Positions 32,913-41,316 of a DNA stretch of 64,000 nt are shown piece after piece. The first letter of the stretch is position 1. Every line of letters starts with the position of its first letter. A program made the position numbers and the translations under genes. The DNA is from Actinomycetota bacterium (GTDB lineage Bacteria; Actinomycetota; Coriobacteriia; Anaerosomatales; Anaerosomataceae): NCBI GenBank assembly GCA_004348925.1, contig RCMX01000007.1, forward strand, positions 178,876 to 242,875, given 5' to 3'. Below the pieces are notes generated by a model. That model was not told the origin of the DNA, searched no databases, and was given only the letters and a program-made list of their open reading frames with translations.

Positions 32913-34337
32913 TTGGAGAAGGTTCATTCCACGGTGCGTCTCCCCGTGACCGCGGCAGTGCTTGCCGGAGGTCGCTCGATGCGTATGGGCGTCGATAAGA
33001 CGATGCTCCCGATCGATGGCGAACCGCTCGTGACCCGTGTGGTCGAGTCGGTGGGTGCCCTGTGCGAGCACGTCGTGGTGGTCACGAACCGACCTGAAGC
33101 GCTCAAGGACGCCGCGTTGCCGGAGGGTGTCCGCATCCTCCAGGACGAGGTCGCCTACCAGGGGCCGCTCGGCGGACTGGCCACGGCGCTCGAGTCTGCC
33201 GAAGACGACTGGGTGTTGGCCGTCGCGGCCGATATGCCATGGCTGCGCGCCGAGGTGGTCCGCCTGCTGTGGGACGCCCGCGACGGCGCGCAGGTCGTGA
33301 TCCCTCTCACCGAGAAGGGCTCCGAGCCGCTGCTTGCGCTCTATCATCGCGACTGCCTTCCGGCCGCCCGCAAGGTTCTCGAGTCCGGCCGTCGGCGTGT
33401 GGTGGCGATCTTGCCGTCGCTCAAGGTGGTCGAGGTCCCGGTCACAGAGCTGCGGAGCGTCGATCCGGAGCTCACGAGCTTCGTCAACGTGAACACGCCC
33501 GATGACCTGAGCGATGTCCGCGATGGCACTGCGCCGCTCCCTCGCAGCGAAGAGGGCAGGGACGTGCGTGTCTCGGTCATCGAGGTGGGCACGCGTCGTC
33601 CGCGCGGGATGCCAAGCGAGCGTGCCGTCACCATCGACATGAACGGAACCGAGATCGCGACGGTGCAGGCAACACCCGACGATCTGGAGGAGATGGCAGT
33701 CGGATTCCTGGTGGCCGAGGGCTTGCTCACCGATCGCGAGGCGTTCCTCGGCACGGACGTGGATGCCAAGCGCGGGCTCGTGTACGTGCGCAGCAACGAA
33801 GCAGTGCCCGACGATCTCGTCTACCGCCGCCGGTACATCACGGCGGGTTGCGGCAAGGGCGTGACGTTCGCGTCGCTCGGCCACACGCTCGGGCTCGAAG
33901 CGGTCACATCCGACGAGGTCGTGGACTCCGACGCGCTCTACGACATGATGGGGCAGATGTCGCGCCAGGCGGTCTCGTATCGCGATACCGGCGGCATGCA
34001 CGCCTGCGCGCTTGGCCGAGACGGCCGGGTGCTGCTTGTACGTGAGGACGTAGGTCGTCACAACGCCGTCGACAAGGTGCTCGGCCGTGCGTGGATCGAC
34101 CGCATCCCGGTCGAGGGGGCCGTCCTGCTGACGACCGGCCGCATCAGCTACGAGATGGCCGTGAAGGCCGCCAAAGCGCGCGTCCCTGTGGTCGTCTCGC
34201 GCACCGCCGTGACCGACCTCGCCGCCGAGGTCGCTGCTGCTGTCGGCGTGACGCTCGTCGGTTACGCTCGCGGTGGCAAGCTCGTCGTCTACACGCGACC
34301 GGACAGAGTGTCGCTTCCCGAGGAGGACGTTTCATGA
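32913..34337 (+). CDS. MobA-FdhD fusion: Mo/W-cofactor guanylyltransferase and formate dehydrogenase sulfurase
   Basis: A 474-aa two-domain protein. MobA (about 10-205) has VLAGGRSMRMGVDK (LAGG at 17-20, K29) and the later AADMPWL, and attaches GMP to molybdopterin. FdhD (about 215-474) carries sulfur from a desulfurase to the cofactor of formate dehydrogenase; it includes the motif DTGGMHACAL and REDVGRHNAVDKV. The sulfur-transfer site reads AGCGKG, with one Cys (C313) instead of the usual CXXC pair. I chose TTG 32913 because AGGAGG sits 8 nt upstream; ATG 32853 lacks a ribosome site. Fusing two late cofactor steps in one chain may channel the cofactor to formate dehydrogenase. Confidence 0.9.
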   Translation: MEKVHSTVRLPVTAAVLAGGRSMRMGVDKTMLPIDGEPLVTRVVESVGALCEHVVVVTNRPEALKDAALPEGVRILQDEVAYQGPLGGLATALESAEDDWVLAVAADMPWLRAEVVRLLWDARDGAQVVIPLTEKGSEPLLALYHRDCLPAARKVLESGRRRVVAILPSLKVVEVPVTELRSVDPELTSFVNVNTPDDLSDVRDGTAPLPRSEEGRDVRVSVIEVGTRRPRGMPSERAVTIDMNGTEIATVQATPDDLEEMAVGFLVAEGLLTDREAFLGTDVDAKRGLVYVRSNEAVPDDLVYRRRYITAGCGKGVTFASLGHTLGLEAVTSDEVVDSDALYDMMGQMSRQAVSYRDTGGMHACALGRDGRVLLVREDVGRHNAVDKVLGRAWIDRIPVEGAVLLTTGRISYEMAVKAAKARVPVVVSRTAVTDLAAEVAAAVGVTLVGYARGGKLVVYTRPDRVSLPEEDVS

Positions 34338-35563
34338 TCACCGTTGAGGAGGCTCGTGCCACCGTTCTAGCGGGCATCAGCGCGCTCGAGCCAGAGCGCG
34401 TGGGCGCGCTTGAAGCGATCGGCCGCGTACTCGCTGCAGATGTCGTCTCGGATATCGATGTCGCGCCGTTCGACAACTCCGCCATGGACGGCTACGCGGT
34501 GCGGTACGCCGACGTGGCAGCCGCCACCGATGCCACGCCCGTGCGCCTCCGCGTCGTCGAGCATGTGCCGGCGGGGGCGTTCCCGAACGTGCCGGTCGGC
34601 CCCGGCGAAGCGACCCGCATCATGACCGGCGCGCCGATTCCCGATGGTGCCGATGCCGTCGTCATGGTCGAGCGCACCGCCGAGGAGGAGCAAGGCGCTG
34701 TCGCCGTCATACTGGCGTCGGTCCGAGAAGGCGAGAACATCCGCCGCAAGGCCGAGGATGTGCGCAACGGGGAGGTCGTTCTCGCCGCGGGCGAGGTCGT
34801 CGGCCCCGCGGCGATCGGGCTTCTTGCGGCGGTCGGGGCGGCGAGGCCGCTCGTGTACCGACGGCCGCGCGTGGCCGTCGTCGCCACCGGCGACGAGCTC
34901 GTCGCGATCGACGCGTACCCGGGCCCCGGCAAGATCCGCAACTCGAACTCCTACTCGCTTGCCGCGCAGGTGCTCGATGCGGGCGGTGAGCCGCATATCC
35001 TCGAAGTAGCGCGTGACAACTTCGAGGACACCGTTGCGATCCTTTCCCGTGCTTCCGAGTACGACCTCATGGTGAGCACCGGCGGCGTCAGCATGGGCGA
35101 CTACGACGTCGTCAAGGACGTGCTCGAGCGCATCGGCACGATGGATTTCTGGAAGGTCGCGATGCGTCCCGGCGCACCGCAGACCCACGGTACCATCGGC
35201 GGCACGCCGTTCTTCGGTCTGCCGGGCAATCCCACGTCCACCATGGTCGGCTTCGAGCTCTTCGTGCGTCCGGTCGTCCTCAAGATGGCGGGTCACACCC
35301 GGCTCGACCGGCCGAGACATGCCGCCGTGCTCGCGCACGACATCAAGAAGAAGCCGGATCGCCGCTACTTCCTTCGTGCGCGCGCGACGCAGCAGCCCGA
35401 CGGCACGTACGTTGCTGCTCTCTCAGGTGCGCAGTCGTCAGCCATGCTGACATCCATGCATCACGCGAATTGCCTGCTCGTCTTGCCGGAGGGGGAATCC
35501 TTCTTCCCCGCAGGCGCGACGGCAGAATGTATCCGTATCGATCGCAAGGAGGGCTCGGAATGA
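34334..35563 (+). CDS. moeA: Molybdopterin molybdenumtransferase MoeA
   Basis: A 409-aa enzyme that inserts molybdate (or tungstate) into adenylylated molybdopterin. Signatures are DNSAMDGYAV (about 47-56), the MPT-binding STGGVSMGDYDVVKDVL and GLPGNPTSTMVGFELFV. Domain order (II, I, III, IV) and length are normal. The ATG overlaps the fdhD stop by 4 nt with GAGGAGG upstream. Confidence 0.96.
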   Translation: MITVEEARATVLAGISALEPERVGALEAIGRVLAADVVSDIDVAPFDNSAMDGYAVRYADVAAATDATPVRLRVVEHVPAGAFPNVPVGPGEATRIMTGAPIPDGADAVVMVERTAEEEQGAVAVILASVREGENIRRKAEDVRNGEVVLAAGEVVGPAAIGLLAAVGAARPLVYRRPRVAVVATGDELVAIDAYPGPGKIRNSNSYSLAAQVLDAGGEPHILEVARDNFEDTVAILSRASEYDLMVSTGGVSMGDYDVVKDVLERIGTMDFWKVAMRPGAPQTHGTIGGTPFFGLPGNPTSTMVGFELFVRPVVLKMAGHTRLDRPRHAAVLAHDIKKKPDRRYFLRARATQQPDGTYVAALSGAQSSAMLTSMHHANCLLVLPEGESFFPAGATAECIRIDRKEGSE

Positions 35564-35778
35564 GCAGTGACACCCCCAAGACAGTGGATCAGCGTTGGTC
35601 CGGTCAGATCACACCCGAACTCGCAGCGGCCGTGCAAGCGGCGGCTATCGATGGCCGCATCACCTGTCCCGTGCTCCGCAAGCTCGCAGAGTCGTTCGGC
35701 GTGGCCTACAAGGTGGCGGGCGCCGCGGCCGACGAGGCTGGCATCAAAGTCAAGAACTGCGATCTGGGTTGCTTCTAG
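35560..35778 (+). CDS. Small cysteine-containing protein in the molybdopterin cluster
   Basis: A 72-aa protein. Residues about 33-62 form a likely helix-turn-helix (PVLRKLAESFGVAYKVAG), and the C-terminus is NCDLGCF, with another Cys at ITC. The gene overlaps moeA by 4 nt and is one base short of mobB, so it is part of the operon. It could be a small DNA- or cofactor-binding protein, or a Cys-based sulfur or metal binder. No named family is claimed. Confidence 0.7.
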   Translation: MSSDTPKTVDQRWSGQITPELAAAVQAAAIDGRITCPVLRKLAESFGVAYKVAGAAADEAGIKVKNCDLGCF

Positions 35779-35779
35779 C

Positions 35780-36331
35780 ATGAGCGGAGGGACCGGCATC
35801 CCTGTCGTCTCGGTGGTGGGCAAGAGCGACTCCGGTAAGACGACGCTCATGGAAGGGCTCATTCGCGCTCTCACCTCGCGCGGGTGGCGCGTGGCCACGT
35901 GTAAGCACCACGTGCACGAGGTGGACATCGACCAGCCCGGCAAAGACTCGTGGCGGCATGCGCGCGCGGGATCGCGCGTCACGATGATCTCGTCGCCGAC
36001 GCAATTCGCGGTGGTCCGCGCGGTCGATGCAGAACGATCCCTGGACGAGATCGCCGCCGAGGCAGGCGCGGGCGGCTGTGACGTGCTGCTCACCGAGGGC
36101 TTCAAGCGCGCGGGCAACGTGCGCATCGAGGTCTCGCGGATGGCGCGCTCGGACGAGATGATCAGCGAGCCCGAGGAGCTCTTCGCGCTCGTCACGGACA
36201 ACCCTGACCTGCACCCGGAGGGTGTGCCGCTCTTCGGGCTCGGCGACGCGACGGCGCTCGCCGTGCTCATCGAGGAATGCTTCCTCGGCGATGCGCGTGA
36301 CGTGCAAGGAGAACCCCGCGATGGCGACTGA
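35780..36331 (+). CDS. mobB: Molybdopterin-guanine dinucleotide biosynthesis protein MobB
   Basis: A 183-aa P-loop GTPase. VSVVGKSDSGKTTLMEGLI is the Walker A region, followed by TCKHHVHEVDIDQPGKDSWRH, the conserved MobB stretch, and LLTEGFK. It binds GTP and assists MobA in forming the dinucleotide cofactor. Its 3' end overlaps moaA by 11 nt. Confidence 0.95.
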   Translation: MSGGTGIPVVSVVGKSDSGKTTLMEGLIRALTSRGWRVATCKHHVHEVDIDQPGKDSWRHARAGSRVTMISSPTQFAVVRAVDAERSLDEIAAEAGAGGCDVLLTEGFKRAGNVRIEVSRMARSDEMISEPEELFALVTDNPDLHPEGVPLFGLGDATALAVLIEECFLGDARDVQGEPRDGD

Positions 36332-37346
36332 CTCGCACGGCCGCAGGATCGACTACCTGCGCATCAGCGTGACCGACCGCTGCAATCTGCGCTGCGTGTA
36401 CTGCATGCCGCCCGACGGTGTTCCCTGGAAGGCGCATGATGAGATTCTGTCGTGGGAGGAGATCGAGCGCTTCGCAGCGGTGGCGGCGGGTGAAGGTATC
36501 TCGAAGATCCGCCTCACCGGTGGAGAGCCGCTCGTTCGCTTCGGCATCGTCGACCACGTGCGACGCCTTCGGGCGGTCACCGGCATCGAGTCGATCGCGA
36601 TCACGACGAACGGGACGCTCCTGCCGAAGTACGCGCAGGAGCTTGCCGACGCCGGTCTGACCCGCGTGAACATCTCGCTCGACACGCTCGACGCCGAGAC
36701 CTACGCGGGCATCACCCGCGGCGGGAAGCTCGAGGATGCGCTCGCCGGCATCGAGGCGGCGTTCGATGCCGGTATGGATCCCATCAAGATCAACGTGGTC
36801 GTCGTGCGCAGTCTGATGCAGGACCTGCTCGGCTTTGCACGCATGACGCTCGATCGTCCCGTGCACGTGCGTTTCATCGAGTACATGCCGGTCGGCGGTG
36901 CCGAGGAAGGCGTCGCATGCGCATCATCCGACGGCGAGGGCTGGAGCGAGGTTGACCACGTCCCTTCGGACGAGACGCTGGCGCTGCTCACCGCCGAAGG
37001 CGCGGCAGCCGGATTCGGCGAACTGCAGGCTGTCTCGCGTGACGATGCACCCGGCGGCTGGGGACCCGCGCACTACTACCGCTTCCCGGGGGCTCCCGGC
37101 ACGCTCGGCGTCATATCGCCGCTCTCGCATCACTTCTGCGGGGAGTGCAACCGTCTGCGTCTCACCGCGGACGGCCGCCTGCGCACGTGCCTGTTCAGTG
37201 ATGACGAACTCGACGCGCGCAGCGTGCTGCGTGCAGGAACCCTGACCGACGTCCGCGAACTCATACAACAGGCGCTTGCGGCGAAGCCCGAGAGTCACAA
37301 CATGCGCGTCGGAACGATTCGCCGCATGTCCCAGATCGGAGGATGA
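36321..37346 (+). CDS. moaA: GTP 3',8-cyclase MoaA
   Basis: A 341-aa radical SAM enzyme catalysing the first step of molybdopterin synthesis from GTP. The N-terminal cluster is CNLRCVYC, followed by LTGGEPL. The C-terminal cluster is [18 protein letters not shown], and the chain ends in GG, both needed for activity in known MoaA. AAGGAG lies 9 nt before ATG 36321. The upstream frame extension lies within mobB and is rejected. Confidence 0.97.
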   Translation: MATDSHGRRIDYLRISVTDRCNLRCVYCMPPDGVPWKAHDEILSWEEIERFAAVAAGEGISKIRLTGGEPLVRFGIVDHVRRLRAVTGIESIAITTNGTLLPKYAQELADAGLTRVNISLDTLDAETYAGITRGGKLEDALAGIEAAFDAGMDPIKINVVVVRSLMQDLLGFARMTLDRPVHVRFIEYMPVGGAEEGVACASSDGEGWSEVDHVPSDETLALLTAEGAAAGFGELQAVSRDDAPGGWGPAHYYRFPGAPGTLGVISPLSHHFCGECNRLRLTADGRLRTCLFSDDELDARSVLRAGTLTDVRELIQQALAAKPESHNMRVGTIRRMSQIGG

Positions 37347-37347
37347 G

Positions 37348-37833
37348 ATGGACGACGCACCGCGGCTCACACACCTGGACGAGCACGGCGCCGCCCGTAT
37401 GGTCGATGTGGCCGGGAAGGCAATCACGCACCGTCGGGCGGTCGCCTCGGCGATCGTCTCGATGCTACCTGCCACGCTCGCGATGATCGTAGAGGGACGC
37501 GCACCGAAAGGCGACGTGTTCGCGGTCGCCCGCGTCGCGGGCATCATGGCTGCCAAGCGCACGGCCGACCTCATCCCGATGTGCCATCCGCTGTCGCTCA
37601 CGCATGTGAGCGTGGATCTTGAGCCCGCCGACGCATCGGTGCACATCACGGCGGTGGCAGAGACCGATGGCAAGACCGGTGTCGAGATGGAGGCGCTCAC
37701 GGCCGCATCGGTCGCGGCGCTCACGATCTACGACATGTGCAAGGCGGTCGACCGGGGGATGGTCGTCTCGGATGTGAAGTTGCTCGAGAAAGAGGGCGGG
37801 AAGTCCGGCCATTACCTGCGAGAGGATGTCTGA
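37348..37833 (+). CDS. moaC: Cyclic pyranopterin monophosphate synthase MoaC
   Basis: A 161-aa enzyme that makes cyclic pyranopterin monophosphate after MoaA. The conserved stretches are [34 protein letters not shown] and [20 protein letters not shown] with YDMCKAVD, then [10 protein letters not shown]. It starts one base after the moaA stop and overlaps the MOSC gene by one base. moaD and moaE are not in the window. Confidence 0.97.
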   Translation: MDDAPRLTHLDEHGAARMVDVAGKAITHRRAVASAIVSMLPATLAMIVEGRAPKGDVFAVARVAGIMAAKRTADLIPMCHPLSLTHVSVDLEPADASVHITAVAETDGKTGVEMEALTAASVAALTIYDMCKAVDRGMVVSDVKLLEKEGGKSGHYLREDV

Positions 37834-38333
37834 TGAGCGAGAGTCCCACCCTTCCCGGTCCCGGCACCGTGACCTCTGTGAACCTTTCGGCGAAGAAGAC
37901 CGTACGCAAGACGCGCGGCACCGAGGGCGTCCTGGTTGTGGACCACGGCTTCGAGAGCGATGCGCACGCCGGCGACTGGCACCGCCAGGTGAGCTTGCTC
38001 GCGCAGGAATCGATCGACAAGATGGTCGCCAAGGGCCTTGATGTCCAGGCTGGCGACTTCGCGGAGAACATCACCACGACGGGCATCGATCTGCTCGCGC
38101 TCCCGGTCGGGAGCATCGTGAAGGTCGGCGACGAGGCCGTCATGGAGATCTCGCAGATCGGCAAGATCTGTCACAACAAGTGTGCTATCTACTACCAGGC
38201 AGGTGACTGCGTGATGCCCAAGGAAGGCATTTTCGCGGTTGTCCATCAAGGTGGTACCGTACGGACAGGCGACGCGGTCGTCGTCGAGTCTCTCGGGGAG
38301 GGTACATGCACGCGATCCGTATCGGAGTCCTGA
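37833..38333 (+). CDS. MOSC-domain protein
   Basis: A 166-aa single MOSC domain. It has GVLVVDHGFESDAHAGDWH and the conserved region AGDFAENITTTGIDLLALPVG, with a Cys-rich stretch ICHNKCAIYYQAGDC. MOSC domains handle Moco or transfer sulfur to it. It overlaps moaC by one base and mog by 28 nt. Single-domain MOSC genes often accompany moaC/mog in anaerobes. The exact role is not known. Confidence 0.9.
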   Translation: MSESPTLPGPGTVTSVNLSAKKTVRKTRGTEGVLVVDHGFESDAHAGDWHRQVSLLAQESIDKMVAKGLDVQAGDFAENITTTGIDLLALPVGSIVKVGDEAVMEISQIGKICHNKCAIYYQAGDCVMPKEGIFAVVHQGGTVRTGDAVVVESLGEGTCTRSVSES

Positions 38334-38791
38334 CCTGCTCGGACACCCGCTCGGCGGGCACTGCCGAGGACACCTCCGGCAAAGCGCTCATCGAGCTTGC
38401 GCAAGCGCGCGACTGGTTCGTCGCGTCGTACCACGTCGTACCTGACGACCATGAGACGATCGCCAACGCCATCATCGAGATGGCGGATGTGGACGAGGTC
38501 GACATCCTTCTGACGACCGGCGGCACTGGTCTCGGCCCGCGGGACGTCTGCCCTGAAGCAACCCTCGCGCACGCCGACCGCGAGGTTCCGGGCATCGCGG
38601 AGGCGCTTCGCGCCGAGAGCATGCGCATCACCAAGCGCGCGATGCTATCGCGTGGCGTCGCTGCGCTTCGCGGTCGCACGCTCATCATCAACTTCCCCGG
38701 CAGCGAGAAGGCCGCCCGGGAGTCGTTCGCGATCGTAGCCGACCAGCTCGAGCATGCGGTCGCGATGATCGCCGGCGGCGGGCACGGGTAG
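38306..38791 (+). CDS. mog: Molybdopterin adenylyltransferase Mog/MoaB-type
   Basis: A 161-aa enzyme adenylylating molybdopterin for MoeA. RIGVLTCSDTRSAGTAEDTSG and LLTTGGTGLGPRDVCPEAT are the family signatures. The ATG at 38306 follows GGGGAGG and overlaps the MOSC gene by 28 nt. MoaB and Mog cannot be told apart with certainty by eye. Confidence 0.93.
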   Translation: MHAIRIGVLTCSDTRSAGTAEDTSGKALIELAQARDWFVASYHVVPDDHETIANAIIEMADVDEVDILLTTGGTGLGPRDVCPEATLAHADREVPGIAEALRAESMRITKRAMLSRGVAALRGRTLIINFPGSEKAARESFAIVADQLEHAVAMIAGGGHG

Positions 38792-38799
38792 TCGGCACC

Positions 38800-39945
38800 G
38801 TGAAGCACATCACCTATCTCGACCACGCCGCCACGTCGTGGCCAAAACCGCAGCCGGTCGTCGACGCGGTCGTCCACGCGCTCACCGAGGCGGGCGGCAA
38901 TCCGGGACGCTCCGCACACACCATCGCGCTCGCGGCTTCTCGGCTCATCCTGGAAGCGCGCACCGATGTCGCCGCGCTGCTCGGCGTTCGTGATCCGCGT
39001 GACGTCGCCTTCGTCCCGGGGTGCACCGCCGGCCTCAATCTGGCGCTCAAGGGGCTCCTCCGTCCCGGCGATCGCGTCGTGGTCGGTTCGACCGAGCACA
39101 ATGCGGTCGCGCGACCGCTCCACGCACTTGCGGCAGCGGGAGTCCGGGTCGATGTGGTGCAGGGCGACGACGCGGGGCGCATCGATCCCGACGACGTTGA
39201 ACGCGCGCTGGCCGAGGCGCCCACGCGTGCCGTCGTCTGCCAGCATGCATCGAACGTTCTCGGTACGATCCAACCCGTGGGTGATCTTGCCGACATCGCG
39301 CACGAGGCAGGCGCGTACCTCATCGTCGATGGCGCGCAGGGAGCCGGGCACCTCAGACTGGACCTTGCGGCGCTCGGCGCGGACGCCTACGTGGCGTCGG
39401 GCCACAAGGGGTTGCTCGGACCGCAGGGCGTCGGCGTTCTGTACCTTGCGCCCGGTGTGGACGCGGTCGAACTCACGCAGGGCGGCGGCGGCTCCAATTC
39501 GGAAGAAGCGGTGCAGCCAACCGCACGGCCCGATCGCTATGAGGCCGGTACGCCGAACACGCCCGGTATCGCCGGTCTTGGCGCGGCAGCACGGTTCCTG
39601 CTCGCGGAAGGCGACGTGATCCGTGCCGAGGAACGCCGCCTCACCCGGCTCCTGCACGAACAGCTGCTCGATATCCCGGGCGTACGGGTGCTCGGGCCGC
39701 CCCCCGCCGAGGAGCGAGTGCCGGTCGTGGCCGTCGTGCACGACCGGGTGGACGCCGACCGCATCGCGTTCGAGCTGGACTCGCGCTACGGGATCGCCGT
39801 TCGAGCCGGTCTGCACTGCGCACCGTGGGCGCACGCGACTGCGGGTACCGCCGAGTGCGGGGCGCTCAGATTCGGCATCGGCCCCGGTGTCACCGACAGC
39901 GACATCGAGCTCGCTGCGCGTGCTATGCGCGAGGTATGCGCGTGA
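38800..39945 (+). CDS. Cysteine desulfurase (CsdB/SufS-like)
   Basis: A 381-aa PLP enzyme. The start ITYLDHAATSWPKP, the PLP lysine in SGHKGLLGPQG and the active-site Cys in GLHCAPWAH identify a group II desulfurase. In this place, after the Moco genes and before a DUF3343 protein, it may supply sulfur to FdhD/Moco, or selenium for selenophosphate; such desulfurase-DUF3343 pairs are often found near selenium genes. It starts with GTG 38800, 8 nt after mog. Confidence 0.92.
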   Translation: MKHITYLDHAATSWPKPQPVVDAVVHALTEAGGNPGRSAHTIALAASRLILEARTDVAALLGVRDPRDVAFVPGCTAGLNLALKGLLRPGDRVVVGSTEHNAVARPLHALAAAGVRVDVVQGDDAGRIDPDDVERALAEAPTRAVVCQHASNVLGTIQPVGDLADIAHEAGAYLIVDGAQGAGHLRLDLAALGADAYVASGHKGLLGPQGVGVLYLAPGVDAVELTQGGGGSNSEEAVQPTARPDRYEAGTPNTPGIAGLGAAARFLLAEGDVIRAEERRLTRLLHEQLLDIPGVRVLGPPPAEERVPVVAVVHDRVDADRIAFELDSRYGIAVRAGLHCAPWAHATAGTAECGALRFGIGPGVTDSDIELAARAMREVCA

Positions 39946-40187
39946 GCGAGACAGCACCATTCGTCGTGTATGGCTTCGCGACAACGCACGATGCACTCGT
40001 AGCGGAGCGGGCGCTCATCGCCGCTGATGTGATGCACGTGACGATACCAACGCCCAAGAGCCTGGGAGCGCTCTGCGGCATCGCTCTTCGCGTGCCGGAG
40101 CCGTGTACGGAAGCCGCCGAGCAGGCACTGCATGCGGCAGGAAGCGTCTGGACTGCGCGCGTCGAGATGCGCGACCGTATCCGCTAG
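39942..40187 (+). CDS. DUF3343 protein
   Basis: An 81-aa protein. The pattern VYGFATTHDALVAERALIAADV, then TPKSLGALCGIALRVPE, is typical of DUF3343 putative Se/S carrier-like proteins, which occur with selD, YedF and desulfurases. I chose GTG 39942 (AGG 7 nt upstream), which overlaps the desulfurase stop by 4 nt; ATG 39936 is an alternative. Probably accepts or senses sulfur/selenium from the upstream enzyme. Confidence 0.82.
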   Translation: MSETAPFVVYGFATTHDALVAERALIAADVMHVTIPTPKSLGALCGIALRVPEPCTEAAEQALHAAGSVWTARVEMRDRIR

Positions 40188-40196
40188 CGCTAGCGG
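40181..40196. repeat. 16-bp palindrome spanning two convergent stop codons
   Basis: CCGCTAGCGCTAGCGG is a perfect palindrome that includes the TAG of the DUF3343 gene and the stop of the L,D-transpeptidase gene on the other strand. It may act as a small bidirectional stop signal but has no T-run. Confidence 0.5.
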
Positions 40197-41227
40197 ACGA
40201 TGAAGACCTTGGTCCCGACTTCGACGCGATCGTAGAGGTCCTCGACATCCCACATATGCATGCGCATGCAGCCGTGCGACGCCGCGGTGCCGATCGAGTA
40301 GTCCTTCGAGGTCCCGTGGATGCGGATTCCGGGGGAGTTCAGGTTCAACGCGCGCGTGCCGAGCGGGTTACCCGGTCCGGGCCCGATGTACGCCGGCATA
40401 TCCTTCGCCCAGTCAGAACCCGGATTGCTCCAGGTCGGGCGGTAGCGCTTGAGCACGATCTCGAAGTCGCCGATCGGCGTGGGGTATCCGGGCGTGCCGA
40501 CAGCAACGCCGTACGTCTTGACGAGCGCGCCATGGTCGTAGAGGTAGAGCTTGCGTGCCGAGCGGACAACGAGGATCGTCGGGCCCAGGTCGTCTTCGGC
40601 CACCGTCGGCGGTGTGGTGGCAACCGGCAATGCCACCTGCTTCTCGCCGCCGGTGAGCGCTGTGATGATCGCGCCTGCAGCCGCGGTCCGGTCTACCTTC
40701 TTGCCCTCCCGTGCCGCGATCGTCTTGAGGGTCCGACCCTGGACGATCATCGCGGCGTCTGCGGCCGCGGTATCGATCTTCGACGCCACGTCCGCGATCC
40801 AGGCGTCAAGCGCGGCCTGATCGACGCTGATCGCCGGCTTCACCGCCGCGCCTGTCTCCTTCTCAAGCATGCGGGCGGCGACCCGGGAGGTGAGCGACGC
40901 TGACGCTTTCGGCTCGAACGCCTGCGCGACCATGCCCTCGATGTCGACCGCGACCATCGACGCCGCATCGAGCGTGAATGATTCACTGCCGTGCGTGACG
41001 GTCAGGGGCTCGGCAAGCGGCTTCGCAATCTTCTCCCGGACGACTTCAAGCGCTTGTGCGCGCGTAAGCCCGCCGAGAGAGTGGCCCTCGACCGAGGCGC
41101 CGGCGGGTAGGATCTCACGCGCTACGAAATCGTCGGCCACCGCGAAGGCGGTTCCGCCGGCGAGCGCGAACAGCACGAGCGCAAGGAATGATGCGAAGAT
41201 GCGGACGGATGTCGAGGTCCGGGACAT
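40190..41227 (-). CDS. L,D-transpeptidase (YkuD) with peptidoglycan-binding-like N-domain
   Basis: A 345-aa exported enzyme that makes 3-3 crosslinks in peptidoglycan or attaches proteins. A signal-anchor (about 8-30) is followed by a PG-binding-4-like domain (about 35-200, ILPAGASVEGHSLGGLTRAQAL) and the YkuD domain (about 218-345) with IRIHGT and the catalytic SHGCMRM. AAGGAG lies 6 nt before the ATG. It is divergent from cheR. Present with the NlpC/P60, PBP and PG-binding genes, it supports a wall-bearing monoderm. Confidence 0.93.
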   Translation of the reverse strand: MSRTSTSVRIFASFLALVLFALAGGTAFAVADDFVAREILPAGASVEGHSLGGLTRAQALEVVREKIAKPLAEPLTVTHGSESFTLDAASMVAVDIEGMVAQAFEPKASASLTSRVAARMLEKETGAAVKPAISVDQAALDAWIADVASKIDTAAADAAMIVQGRTLKTIAAREGKKVDRTAAAGAIITALTGGEKQVALPVATTPPTVAEDDLGPTILVVRSARKLYLYDHGALVKTYGVAVGTPGYPTPIGDFEIVLKRYRPTWSNPGSDWAKDMPAYIGPGPGNPLGTRALNLNSPGIRIHGTSKDYSIGTAASHGCMRMHMWDVEDLYDRVEVGTKVFIVR

Positions 41228-41277
41228 GGAGCACTCCTTGCGCGCAGATCATTCTGCCGGGCAGTCGCCGCATATTC

Positions 41278-41283
41278 TACAAT
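41278..41283 (+). promoter_or_regulatory. Possible -10 box for the chemotaxis operon
   Basis: TACAAT matches a good -10 hexamer, 33 nt before the cheR start. I see no convincing -35 at proper spacing, so an activated or different sigma promoter is possible. Confidence 0.35.
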
Positions 41284-41316
41284 GGCGACGACACATACGT
41301 ACAACCGGGGGGTGGG

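Noticed and set aside
38185..39996. 603-aa minus-strand reading frame
   Set aside because: Antisense shadow of mog and the desulfurase; composition is Arg-rich and no domain is seen.
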